Source of the DNA: JAGDMJ01 sp963809695
Lineage (GTDB): Bacteria; Bacteroidota; Ignavibacteria; UBA10030; UBA6906
NCBI GenBank assembly: GCA_963809695.1
Contig: CAWEKI010000010.1
Coordinates: 646,148 to 710,147, forward strand
DNA length: 64,000 nt
Reading direction: 5' to 3'
Shown here one piece after another: positions 1 to 9,800 of the stretch. The notes beneath the pieces were generated by a model. It worked only from the letters and a program-made list of their open reading frames with translations, was not told where the DNA came from and ran no database searches. Position numbers and translations under genes: made by a program. The first letter of the stretch is position 1. Each line of letters starts with the position of its first letter.

Positions 1-2217
1 CAGCCGCGTCATGTTTTGCAGATCTGCGGGCGCTTCCTTGAAAGCCGGATGAAAACCGCCGACGCTCAGTATAAATACCTTGGTGTCACCCCAGGATAGG
101 CGAAAGGCCATGTCACCGGCCAAGGTAAACGTCAGCAAGCGCGAGTCGTACAGGCTGGCATCGAAGGAGATGTAGTTGTTCTCAAAGTCGATCACACCCA
201 GGAAATTGACTTGCAGTCGCAACAGCGCATTTTTCTCATCCGGTAACAAGGCCTTGATGACGCCCAGGATCGCGAAACGAGGCACCGGGATCTCCAACAA
301 CAGGCCTAGCTCCAAGGTGAGGATACTCGGTGTGCCCCAACCCAGTTTGCCCATGGGCATGATCAGGAAGCGACCATTCAGTGGCGGAAATACTTGTTTG
401 AGATCGCTAATAATGCGACTCATGTTGGCCACGACATCTGTCGGGAACAAAATGCTATTGAGGACATTGGTCTTGATTCCCTGACGCAGCACGTCGACGC
501 TGGTCGTGCGATTCAATCCCAACAACCCGCCTACGCCAAGAAGGGTGAAACCAAATCCCAGCTGGATGGGCGAGAACTCCGCGGTGATGATTATCAGCAA
601 GGAAAACCCGGGGCTGCCATCGGGCATTTTGGTATTGATTATGCCGACGGCCTTGAGATCGAACAGATTCTTAAACGACAACTCCAAGGCACCGAAGTAT
701 TCACCCTTGTCCGGATCGAAATACAGGAAGCCACCGCCTTTGATCACACCTGTATCGAGTGATAGTCCCACCCCGTTGGGTGGTTTGAAATCGATCGCGT
801 AGTTGATGAAACCCAGGTTCTTCGTGCCATTTGCCGGCAGCGAGAAGTTATGCAGCAGACCGATGCGCTCCACCGACGCGCTGAAACCCAGGAACTTGGT
901 GCTCATGCCGATGGAGGTTTCCATCAGTACGCCATCTTTCGTCTGGTTACCGCTGAGTTTGAGATAAAACGAATTCAGCAACAGCGGTCCCAGGGCGGTG
1001 TGCAAAGGAATGAACACGGTCAGGCCGGAGCCACCATCGACGTAGAAACCTTTTTTCAAGCTGTAGCCAAGACCAAAATCAAAACTGCCGTAGATGCCTT
1101 TGTCCGGCAACATGCTGTTGAGAAAGCCGTCGGTCTTGCCTTTGACCAGTGCAAAGGCACTGTCTTTGGTCGCAAGTTTGACGTCCACGTCATTGTCCGC
1201 TATCGAGGCCTTAAGCTGGACCGAGGCGCCGCCGATTTTGAGATTCGTGCCCTTGGTATCGCCAATCACCAGGGGCGACTGTTCACCATCATGTTCCAAT
1301 TTGATGGTGGTGCGCAGGTCAACATCCTCCACCCCGTCCATAGCAAAAGAAAATTTCCACTCGCCGAATTTACGTTCGAATTTTCCACCTCCTGCCAGCA
1401 GTACCTCAATACCACCGCCCTGCTGGTTTTGCGGTCGCACCGCCATGGACACGATCATGGTGCCCGTGATTTCATTGCCCTCCGGATCCTTGACCTTGTA
1501 GGACAAGGACATCGTCAATGTTCTTTCCGAGATCAGATCCGCGACCGGCAACGTGGATCCAGGTGGAGGGTCAAATCCGTAGCTCACTTTCAGGTTGTCG
1601 CGGATGAAATCAAAGATGTAACTGAGTGCGGCGATCAGGATAAAGATCGTGTCAGACGCCAGTGCCGCTTCGTCGTCGTTTTCCGCATCAAAGCTGGTGA
1701 AGACCTTCTTGAGAAAGGCGGCGATATTCACCGTGAAATTCGAGATGCCACCGGAGGATTCCGCCAGTTCCTGGTAACGATTGAGCGTTTTGCAGACGAG
1801 GTAAAAGGCCTTGGCAGAATTGGTCGTGGTATCACTCGTGGCACGCAGCCGCACCGCTTCCATCAGGTAGAGCTGTAGCAGCATGTCGAGAAAATCTGTG
1901 ACGATCTCCGGATCATCGCCGTCCGTCACCAGGTGGATAAAATCATCGATAGCATTGGACACACTGATGATGTCGAGCACCACGCTGAGGAAGGCCTCGA
2001 TATCGATATCCTCGTCGCTCTTGTCGACGTACTGCTGAATGCTGGCGAGGGAACCTGCCGGAATGCTGGGTGTGGAACTGGCACCCGCGGTATTGAGTCC
2101 CAGCGCCTTGAGCACTTCAGTCTTGGCCTCCACATCCTGCAACTGTTGCGCGATGATCTTGAAGATATCGTTCAACCAGACGACGACAGATTTCAGTGCA
2201 TTTTTAGTATCGGCCAC
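1..2217 (-). CDS. DUF6603-type large protein, 3' end outside window
   Basis: An uninterrupted minus-strand frame begins at a GTG and runs off the left edge, so at least 739 residues are present and the C-terminus is missing. No signal peptide is visible: the N-terminus starts VADTKNALKSVVVWLNDIF and continues as an alpha-helical region of about 200 residues. It then becomes beta-rich with many Gly-containing strands. Motifs near the left edge (GWGTPSILTLELGL, DSRLLTFTLAGDMA, SVGGFHPAFKEAP) are those I associate with DUF6603, a family of unknown function. It starts 13 nt after the PhoD-like stop, so it is very likely co-transcribed as the fourth gene of the module. The GTG start has only a weak ribosome site; no in-frame ATG lies nearby upstream. 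The family call is from memory of the motifs, not a search. Confidence 0.75.
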   Translation of the reverse strand, partial: MADTKNALKSVVVWLNDIFKIIAQQLQDVEAKTEVLKALGLNTAGASSTPSIPAGSLASIQQYVDKSDEDIDIEAFLSVVLDIISVSNAIDDFIHLVTDGDDPEIVTDFLDMLLQLYLMEAVRLRATSDTTTNSAKAFYLVCKTLNRYQELAESSGGISNFTVNIAAFLKKVFTSFDAENDDEAALASDTIFILIAALSYIFDFIRDNLKVSYGFDPPPGSTLPVADLISERTLTMSLSYKVKDPEGNEITGTMIVSMAVRPQNQQGGGIEVLLAGGGKFERKFGEWKFSFAMDGVEDVDLRTTIKLEHDGEQSPLVIGDTKGTNLKIGGASVQLKASIADNDVDVKLATKDSAFALVKGKTDGFLNSMLPDKGIYGSFDFGLGYSLKKGFYVDGGSGLTVFIPLHTALGPLLLNSFYLKLSGNQTKDGVLMETSIGMSTKFLGFSASVERIGLLHNFSLPANGTKNLGFINYAIDFKPPNGVGLSLDTGVIKGGGFLYFDPDKGEYFGALELSFKNLFDLKAVGIINTKMPDGSPGFSLLIIITAEFSPIQLGFGFTLLGVGGLLGLNRTTSVDVLRQGIKTNVLNSILFPTDVVANMSRIISDLKQVFPPLNGRFLIMPMGKLGWGTPSILTLELGLLLEIPVPRFAILGVIKALLPDEKNALLRLQVNFLGVIDFENNYISFDASLYDSRLLTFTLAGDMAFRLSWGDTKVFILSVGGFHPAFKEAPADLQNMTRL

Positions 2218-2230
2218 AGATTTTACCCGT

Positions 2231-4891
2231 TTACGTTATCGACGGTGGTGTATCACTGGTGGGTTCCAGCGTGTTAGAAAACACAGTGTAGGCATCCGGG
2301 TCATCCGTCAGGTCATCGCTCGGCAACCAGTACCACAACTGCTGCGATGCCGTGAGATTGCCCGAGCCGTCCGTGGTGAATTTGATAATGCCCACGTTGT
2401 TGTCCCACTCCACGCGCCGGCCCACACTCTTTTTAAAGATGTCCACATGTCGAGCCAGCACCTTGCGGTATGCGGCGGTCGCATCTCCCGTCGTCGGATT
2501 GACATCCGGTGTAATCGAAGGTACCCGGATATTCGCCGGGCGTGCCGCAGCGGAGGTATCGTCCGGCCGTTGATCCGCGGCCAGCACCACCCGCCAAGAC
2601 CATTCCGGCGGCTTATTCACTGTACTGCCCGCCGGCCAACCATCGGTGGGCAACAACACCGGTTCGCGGCGCAAGCGCAATCGGCTGATCGCCTGATTGG
2701 GTTTGCTAGCAGGATTCGTCACCTGCAAGCCTGCACGATGCGCCCAACCTAAGCGTTCCGCCGGATAAAACAGTGTGCCCAACAGCTTCTGCACAAACCC
2801 GCTCATGAGAAACTTCTCGTTGTTGAATTTCTGGTTTTTAAGGCCACTGGAGACGTACTGAATAAAGCGTGTCGGCCTGGCCTCGCCTTGCTTCCAGTAG
2901 TCGAGGGTTGCCGCCAGACCGAAATGGATATCGCCAGAAAGGAATACCACGCGTTTGAACTTTTCCAGGCGTTGCAGAAATTCCTCAAACACCGGAGGCG
3001 CAAACGACCACGGTTCAGGGTCGGCTTCATATTTGGAAAACACGGTTACCGTCGGTTGCAGTAATTCTTCGATCAACCCCAGCCCCAACACCGGTGCCGG
3101 TGACACGAAGATCAGGAATTTTTCCGCCTGCGGGTCCGCCGGGATCTGATCATCCATGGCGCTCTTGGACAACAGACCGGGTGGACTGTAGCGGGTGTCA
3201 TAAGTGCGGCGCGTACGGGTATCCAGCACATAGGTGGTCGTTTCGCTGGAAGGAACCGAGTAATGCCACCAGACCGGCGGAGGTGTTTCATCATGCAGAT
3301 TGAAACCAAACAAGACATCGATGACATCCGTGGCGGACGTGACTGGCCCGGACGTCCCGCTTGGGAACACGAGTGGCAGTTGGTTCAATAATTCCGCTTT
3401 CTGATCAGTGCCTGCCTCGCGCCAAATCACAGCACCATCGCCGACGTCGACGCCTTTGGTTGTCGGCCAAGCGGGTTGTGCCCCACCACTTAGTCCCCCC
3501 TGCTTCGCAATATACAGATGCCCATTGGCCGCGGTCGGTCTGACGTAATCATTCTGCGCGTACGTTGTGGCTGCCTTCCATGCCGGCGCGCTATAGGATG
3601 CCGGCAGGTTGCCCCAGTCCTGAAACAAGGTATACGCCATAAGGGCATTGCGAAGGATATTCACACCCAAGGGCGCCGTCAGCACCTTGTCCCGCCAATC
3701 CTTGGTGATGTACCAGTCGTCGGTGACTTCGTGATCGTCCAGGATCATGTACACCGGCACGTTGGCTAACACCCGCCGCACCTTTGGCAGCTGCGCGCGA
3801 AACGTGAGGACTTGTTTTAACTCATCGTCGAAATCGTCCTGCAGCTTCTCTTTGATTTTCGCAATGCGTTTCGTTTTGTCTTCCGGCTTCTCGTTGGCGT
3901 ATTTTTTTTGTTCGTCTGCGTCCAACGGCGCCAGGTCCTGTTCGACCGTAGTAAGGGGATCGGTGTCCCATATTGCGAGAAAACCCGTCTTTGCCTTGAG
4001 CACCGAATCCTCCGCGTACAACTCCGTCGACCACACCACGTTGTTCCAGCCCATGAGATAGGTCGCGGCAAATTCGCCGAAGGACAGCAAATGGTTTGCG
4101 CCCTCGCCGGTGGAAAACTTGGCATTGTGCGTGACGATGCGCTGCCGGCGCGACGCCGGGAAGTTGGCCATGGTGGTGGGATAGGCTCCGCTCGTGCCAT
4201 CCTTTTTTTTCACGGAAAGATCTTCTGTCAGCCCCAATAACTGATTGCCCAAGTCATTGATGTAGGGCAGAAGCAGGGTGGGGATTTCATCGGAGTAGAT
4301 TTGATCACCGGTCAGAAACAACTGATGCGGACGCTTGTCTGGATCGTTGTCGTTGATGGCCTGCTGGATCAAGGTATCCAGCACCGCCAAGGTGTCCTTG
4401 CCGGGACCGTGCATTTTGCGGCAGGAACCGTGTGCCAGGTTGAGTTTGTCGATAGTCACCGGCGGCAAAACAAACGATGGCAGAAAACCGGGCTTATACC
4501 CCAGGGCCAGATTGGGAGCGGGATCCGTCGAGCTGGGAAATTTGTCGAGCAACAAACCGAGCGATTTGAGATCCGCATTGCCGGAGGCTGGAGTGAAACT
4601 CAGATTATAGGAATACAGTTTTCCCGGAAACAACGGCGCGGCGGGCGCAGGCAGATTGATGGTGACCAGTGCAACATGCAGCTTCGAACCCATGCGCAAG
4701 GTGTGGAGTGAAGCCGTGTACAAGACTGGATCAGTGGGAGAATACAAAGCGGTGTCGGTCCCCGTTGCGATCACCTTATCCCAAATGCTCAAGGTCACAT
4801 TGGCTTCTTCAGCAAGCGCAACCCAGACCGACACCGAACGTGCGGTGACGCGGCGGACGATGGGACCGGCAAGAATTAATGGTAGCGTCAT
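2231..4891 (-). CDS. PhoD-like metallophosphatase with phage-tail-like insert
   Basis: An 886-residue member of the alkaline phosphatase D / metallophosphatase superfamily, expected to hydrolyse phosphomono- or diesters with bound metal. The core motifs are in order: HGSCRK (about 150), LTGDQIYSDE (about 190), MILDDHEVTDDWYI (about 380) and LSGDIHFG (about 650). Between the third and fourth motif, roughly residues 437-494, sits a Trp/Gly-rich module with the pattern W..ATTYAQNDYV, NGHLYIA, PAWPTTKG and VIWREAG, typical of phage tail and adhesin proteins. Unlike classical PhoD there is no Tat or Sec signal peptide. The ATG at 4891 is chosen because GGAGA lies five bases upstream; an in-frame TTG at 4909 is possible. 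It is third of four genes, 172 nt after the previous stop and 13 nt before the DUF6603 gene. Confidence 0.88.
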   Translation of the reverse strand: MTLPLILAGPIVRRVTARSVSVWVALAEEANVTLSIWDKVIATGTDTALYSPTDPVLYTASLHTLRMGSKLHVALVTINLPAPAAPLFPGKLYSYNLSFTPASGNADLKSLGLLLDKFPSSTDPAPNLALGYKPGFLPSFVLPPVTIDKLNLAHGSCRKMHGPGKDTLAVLDTLIQQAINDNDPDKRPHQLFLTGDQIYSDEIPTLLLPYINDLGNQLLGLTEDLSVKKKDGTSGAYPTTMANFPASRRQRIVTHNAKFSTGEGANHLLSFGEFAATYLMGWNNVVWSTELYAEDSVLKAKTGFLAIWDTDPLTTVEQDLAPLDADEQKKYANEKPEDKTKRIAKIKEKLQDDFDDELKQVLTFRAQLPKVRRVLANVPVYMILDDHEVTDDWYITKDWRDKVLTAPLGVNILRNALMAYTLFQDWGNLPASYSAPAWKAATTYAQNDYVRPTAANGHLYIAKQGGLSGGAQPAWPTTKGVDVGDGAVIWREAGTDQKAELLNQLPLVFPSGTSGPVTSATDVIDVLFGFNLHDETPPPVWWHYSVPSSETTTYVLDTRTRRTYDTRYSPPGLLSKSAMDDQIPADPQAEKFLIFVSPAPVLGLGLIEELLQPTVTVFSKYEADPEPWSFAPPVFEEFLQRLEKFKRVVFLSGDIHFGLAATLDYWKQGEARPTRFIQYVSSGLKNQKFNNEKFLMSGFVQKLLGTLFYPAERLGWAHRAGLQVTNPASKPNQAISRLRLRREPVLLPTDGWPAGSTVNKPPEWSWRVVLAADQRPDDTSAAARPANIRVPSITPDVNPTTGDATAAYRKVLARHVDIFKKSVGRRVEWDNNVGIIKFTTDGSGNLTASQQLWYWLPSDDLTDDPDAYTVFSNTLEPTSDTPPSIT

Positions 4892-5063
4892 GGTCTCTCC
4901 ATAGAGCAAACGCCGGCCTGCGTCTTGTCGTCAGCGAACGGGTTCGTCATGTTGCTGATCTGTCGACCTTGACATGTCCTCCTGTTGCTCACATTGGTCC
5001 GCCGCCCATTGTGCGCGCGAGCACTCACGTTCACACCTTTTGAATATAAGTACGGCAAAACCG

Positions 5064-6812
5064 CTAACTGATATTCTCCGGAATATCCACGATCTGATCG
5101 AAACGCAAATTGCTCCAGCCTTCACCCTTACCCGCTTCCTTGTCCCGGCCGACCCACAGGTAAGTCACCCCATTGAGCCACCGTGCGCGCTGAAACGAAC
5201 GGCGCACAATCATGCCGGCCTTAGGGATCTCCACTTCATCCAGATAATAGGGCGCTGGCTTTTCCGTCAGGATCACGCCCTGGGCGCCTTTGGCCGCCGG
5301 CAACCGAGCACGCTGCAGACGAATCTCGCGGTTACTGCCCTGCATGTGGACCGGGATAAATGGAATCCAGTTGTCCGGTACCGTGGTGCCGGCCATATAG
5401 CGAATCTGCACGGTGTCATTCACCGGCACAAATGCCGGCGGTGGTGTGTCCTGGCGTGCCAGTTCATCACCGCTCACGCCTTTACCCGCTTGCGAGGGCA
5501 CTCGTTGCTCGACCGCCCACACGAGGTTGGCCATTTCATCGCGCAGGAAATTCACCTGCTCCAGCGGCGCACTGCTCAAGACCTTGGGTAAGGCGGGCGC
5601 CAGGTAAAACAAGTTGGTATTCTGTGTGCTATTGTTGGAATCCGTGAGATGGAACATCGCCCATCGCTGCCACTGGCTCTCGCTGCCGCGCCCGGCCGGA
5701 CGGATCAGGGTGTGTTGACCGAACACGTCGGTGATGGTGATCCCTTTCATTTCACACAGGGTGTTGATATCCATGGGATACGGCAGCATGAACCAGTCGT
5801 TGGAATATACCAGACCGAATTCCGCCAACAACAAATGCAACAGGCCGGTGGTACTGGTATCGATATGGCCAAAATCCGTCTGCTGCTCTTCCATCATCCA
5901 GAAGCGCGGATTGGGCATGCCTTTGAACGAGATCGGCGCCGGAATGAACGACACGAAGTTTTCCACCACACTCGCATTGCGTGGCTCGCTGCCGAGCGTC
6001 ACGCGGTTGTCGAGGTCAAAGCTGTACCAATCCACATGCCCGGTGAAATATTGATTCGCGGTAAGGCGCATTTGGGTCGGTGTCGAAGAAGCCAAGGCAA
6101 ACTGATACTCCAGTTTCTCCGGTAACCACGCGCTGCCCTTGGGGGCAGACAGATCGTAGGTGCGGGTGATCCAATCCTGATAGTCTGTGGCAATCTGTGT
6201 GAACAGTTGTTGATCCCCGTTCGGAATGCCTTCATCCGTCATCCACTGATCGAACAGTGTGCCCGTGCCGTTGTCGGTCGTCATCGCGACGTAGACTTGA
6301 TAACCATCGAACAGGTTGACTTGCACCGCCGTCAGTAACTGCCCGCCCTCCGCGTCATGCTTATCGATGGTGGGGTTAAGCGGATACTGGATCACCAGTT
6401 TGTCGCGGTAGCCTGCGAGTCCCTTATCTCGCATCAGGCGCAGGAAATAGCGCGCCAGTTGTGTTGCCAAAAACAGATCTTCTTTCAACGTCTCCCGCTC
6501 CACCTGCACTTCCAACGGGATGTTCTCGTTATAGCCAAACACCTGATTATCGGGAAAACTGATCCGATCCAGGCTCGTGTGTTCGCCCAGGATCTGCGCC
6601 GTCACCGGCGAGCCGGCGTCTTCGCCCTTGAATTCACCGAACTGCCATTGGCGTGTGAGCATCCACAAGGGATCGCGGATCTCCGCCTTTAGGCTGCGGG
6701 TAAAATCCGTACTACGCGGGCTGACCTCCAGGCGGTTATACGCGGTAATCGAGGCAATCCGGTATTCCTTCAGTGCCACCGCCTGTAAAACGCTCTCGAC
6801 GATTTTTGCCAT
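5064..6812 (-). CDS. Conserved-looking hypothetical protein (582 aa)
   Basis: I do not recognise a named family. The protein is soluble-looking, with no signal peptide or membrane segment. Its N-terminal third contains DPLWMLTRQWQFGEFKGED, a compact Trp/Gly-rich block that reads like a family signature. Further on are RYFLRLMRDKGLAGYRDKL (near 110) and WYSFDLDNRVTLG (near 260). A C-terminal segment has RSFQRARWLNGVTYLWVGRD. It begins with ATG 19 nt after the 1807-aa gene stops, so the two are almost certainly co-transcribed. Base composition and codon choice match the three neighbours and differ from the rest of the window. Function is unknown; its place beside a phosphatase with a phage-tail-like insert suggests a structural or assembly partner, which is inference only. 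Confidence 0.8.
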   Translation of the reverse strand: MAKIVESVLQAVALKEYRIASITAYNRLEVSPRSTDFTRSLKAEIRDPLWMLTRQWQFGEFKGEDAGSPVTAQILGEHTSLDRISFPDNQVFGYNENIPLEVQVERETLKEDLFLATQLARYFLRLMRDKGLAGYRDKLVIQYPLNPTIDKHDAEGGQLLTAVQVNLFDGYQVYVAMTTDNGTGTLFDQWMTDEGIPNGDQQLFTQIATDYQDWITRTYDLSAPKGSAWLPEKLEYQFALASSTPTQMRLTANQYFTGHVDWYSFDLDNRVTLGSEPRNASVVENFVSFIPAPISFKGMPNPRFWMMEEQQTDFGHIDTSTTGLLHLLLAEFGLVYSNDWFMLPYPMDINTLCEMKGITITDVFGQHTLIRPAGRGSESQWQRWAMFHLTDSNNSTQNTNLFYLAPALPKVLSSAPLEQVNFLRDEMANLVWAVEQRVPSQAGKGVSGDELARQDTPPPAFVPVNDTVQIRYMAGTTVPDNWIPFIPVHMQGSNREIRLQRARLPAAKGAQGVILTEKPAPYYLDEVEIPKAGMIVRRSFQRARWLNGVTYLWVGRDKEAGKGEGWSNLRFDQIVDIPENIS

Positions 6813-6831
6813 GGTCGTTGTTATCCGCTGC

Positions 6832-9800
6832 TCAAGTGGGAGTAAATTGCATGGCCGCCTTCACAGGGGCGTTCTCATATACAAAAGGAATAGTGAGACG
6901 ATAATCCAAGGCCACGCTCAGATCGTATTGAGAAAAGTCTGCCAGGATCGCCGGGAGCAACACTCCAACCTCGGCCTTATCCAGGGTGTCGAGCAATTGC
7001 GGTTCGACCGCGCGCAACTTGGCACGCAGCAGGGTGTCATTTAGAATGCCGACGAGATCGTCCCAGGTCCAGTGACCTTTCAAGTTGGGTGGGACCGCCA
7101 GCAACAGAGCCTGCGGTGGCGTCACATTGGGTTGATCGTAATTAAATGCGATGCCAGAGGTCTGCTTGCGCGTGGGGATGTCTTCGGTCCAATCGTCGAT
7201 GAGCAAGCCACATTGAGCGGCGGCGGGAACAAACGCCGCATTGCCGTGGATAGTGATCGACAGCGTATCGTGTTCGATATTGAACGGTTGGGTCGGATCC
7301 AACGGATCGGTTATGGGAAACTCCACCGCCAACCAACTGTCACCCGCACGATACGGCAACTGGATGGGCAACAGGCTAAGGCGGTCGGCGTTGAACCATT
7401 CGTAGAAAGACAGGATATAGTCCCAGCGCGACAGGTTATTGCGCACATGCGCGACACTCTGCAGCCACTCTTCCGCCGGGTAATGCATGTGCAGCGCATT
7501 CGTCGCGTGCTGCAATAACTGTGCGCGGTCGCCATGCGAGAGTTGAATGTCCGCCTCATTGTTATACATGAAATGTGGCAACAGGCTAAACATTTCACCC
7601 ATGAGCGCCTTGCCGGCGGCAAGATACAGCTCGACTTGTTTCGCCGTTTCCGTGGCGGCGCTCGCCTGCGTCAGCAAGTCACTCGCGGTCGCGGCGGCCA
7701 CGCCCATGCGATGTGAGACACCCATGGCCTGATCCAACAACAGCGATTTACTCTGCGCATCAGGTAGCTCCCGTTGCAGAGGAAAGGCATCGGGCAAACC
7801 GTGCGACGAGATGGCCAGCAACTGAGTCTGTAACCACAGGGCGTCGCCATCGGCAAAGGTGAAGCTGATATCAGCAAAGCTCAGATGTGCGACTGACAGC
7901 GCGTCGAAAGCCGCGGACAGGCTGAAGTAATGCAAGTCATTGCCATCCTTGTCCGGGACGACGGCATTGATGGAATAGATGTTTAGGTCGGAGAGCAAAG
8001 TCGTGAACGTTGATTGGAAACCCTGTACCCGTCCGAGCAACTCCGCGGCTAAATAGCCTTGCGGATTGGTCTTGTCCACCACACGTTGTTTGGAAGGCGG
8101 ATCGTAATCCTGCGCGTGCAAGGGCCGCGCGTCGGTGATCACGGTCTTCAACATCCGCAGGTAAGGTAACATTTTGCCCAGGGTCCGTTTGTCCGCGGGT
8201 TGCAGGAACTCGACGCGCACTGTAATCGTACCATCCAGATTATTCTTCTCTCGGTAGTACCAGGCGATACGTGACTCCAGTTCGGAGGCGGATGTTTTGT
8301 TTTCCATGCCGGGCTGCACGGCGCCGGTATTCAATTCCTCGCCGACCAGGTACGCCAGATCGATGGGCTGCAGGGCAAGCTTGTCAATGGTGATGTCTTC
8401 GCTGCCGGTGAGATTGCCGTGAGCGTCCAGTTGCGAGACGCGGCAGTACACGTTGTTAGGTTGCCCGAGCATCTTACCGAGCCAGGCATTCAAACCCGGT
8501 TCGACACGCGCGCGCGGACTCATGGCAATCGGGCTCCACGGATTGCTGGCGGTGGCATCCGGGTCCAGAAGTTCGAACTGCACCGCCACACGTTGAGTGA
8601 ACGTGAATTGGCGGCTGCGTGGTGTATTGATAATATCGATCTCGGGCGGGATATTGGATTCCTGCAAGGCATTGACCACGGCCGCGGCCCGATCGAAATT
8701 GCCTTGCACCAATTGATACACGCTTTCGCTCTGTAGAAGGTCTTTGACCGCATCCAGTGAATCACTCAGGCGATCCTTCTCCTGGCGTATCGCCTGTCGT
8801 TCAGCGGCGCTTGCACTGGCTACGGCACCGGCGGCGCCATAGGGCACATTGCCGCTGGCTTCCGCCAACTTCACCCCGTTGACGACGCTATTGGGTGGCA
8901 CACTCTCGTGCGGCCCATCACTACCCTGCTGCTTCAGATAATGTTGTTCCAGAGGATACTTATCGCGAAAATCGTAAATGTATTCATTCAACTTGATCAG
9001 GTTGATGTCCGCGGAGGCGGTGTCATGTAGACCACGTTCGAACTGGTAACCGAGCAGCGCCTCCAGTGACTGGCCGTTGTGGATGCCTTGCAGGATAAAC
9101 AAGGCACGGCGAATCCGTTCCGAGGACAAGTTAACCGACATGCGATCTGGCTCACTGCTTTGCGCATCACTCAAATAGCCCGCCCGTAACACCGCCGCTG
9201 CCGAAGCCTGATTCAGTGAGGGTGCATGAACAAAACCGCCGTTATTGGTGTATTCGTACAAGGCCTCGCCCTTCGGCGGCATGAGTTTGTCCGGCATCCC
9301 ACCGCGCACCAATTGCGGACGCACACCCGGTTTTAGATTTTCCACCCAGCCATAAGCACCGAGATATATGCCCTTGCTTCGATGATCGCGTTGCTCGCCT
9401 TGATTGCCCTCTCCTTCGCGCAACCCAACCAAAGGCGGGTGACGCAAGTGCTCGAGTCGTACGCCAAACATCGCGCTCTGCCAACTATCGAGGCGATAGG
9501 TGCAGGTATCGAGGTGCTCGGTGAAACAGCGTTCGAGGCGTCCGGTGGGCAAACTCGCCAGTGTTTTAATTGCCGCGCGGATCTCATTAAGGTAGGTGGC
9601 CTCAGTTTGATTTCTACCTGAGGTCAGCAGGTACTCCGCCACCGGTTTTGCATTATCCGGGTGTCCGGGCACCGCGACCGCCACCTTGGCCTTCATGGTT
9701 TCCCACTTGGTCAAGCTGATCTCCGGACGAATATTGTAGACATTCGCAACTTCGAGGGTGGGCGTGACATCGATGTTGTTGTGCATGAACCAGTTGACGG

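Noticed and set aside
850..1878. Long plus-strand open frame in the DUF6603 region
   Set aside because: It lies opposite a much longer, motif-bearing minus-strand frame; its peptide has no family features and no ribosome site.
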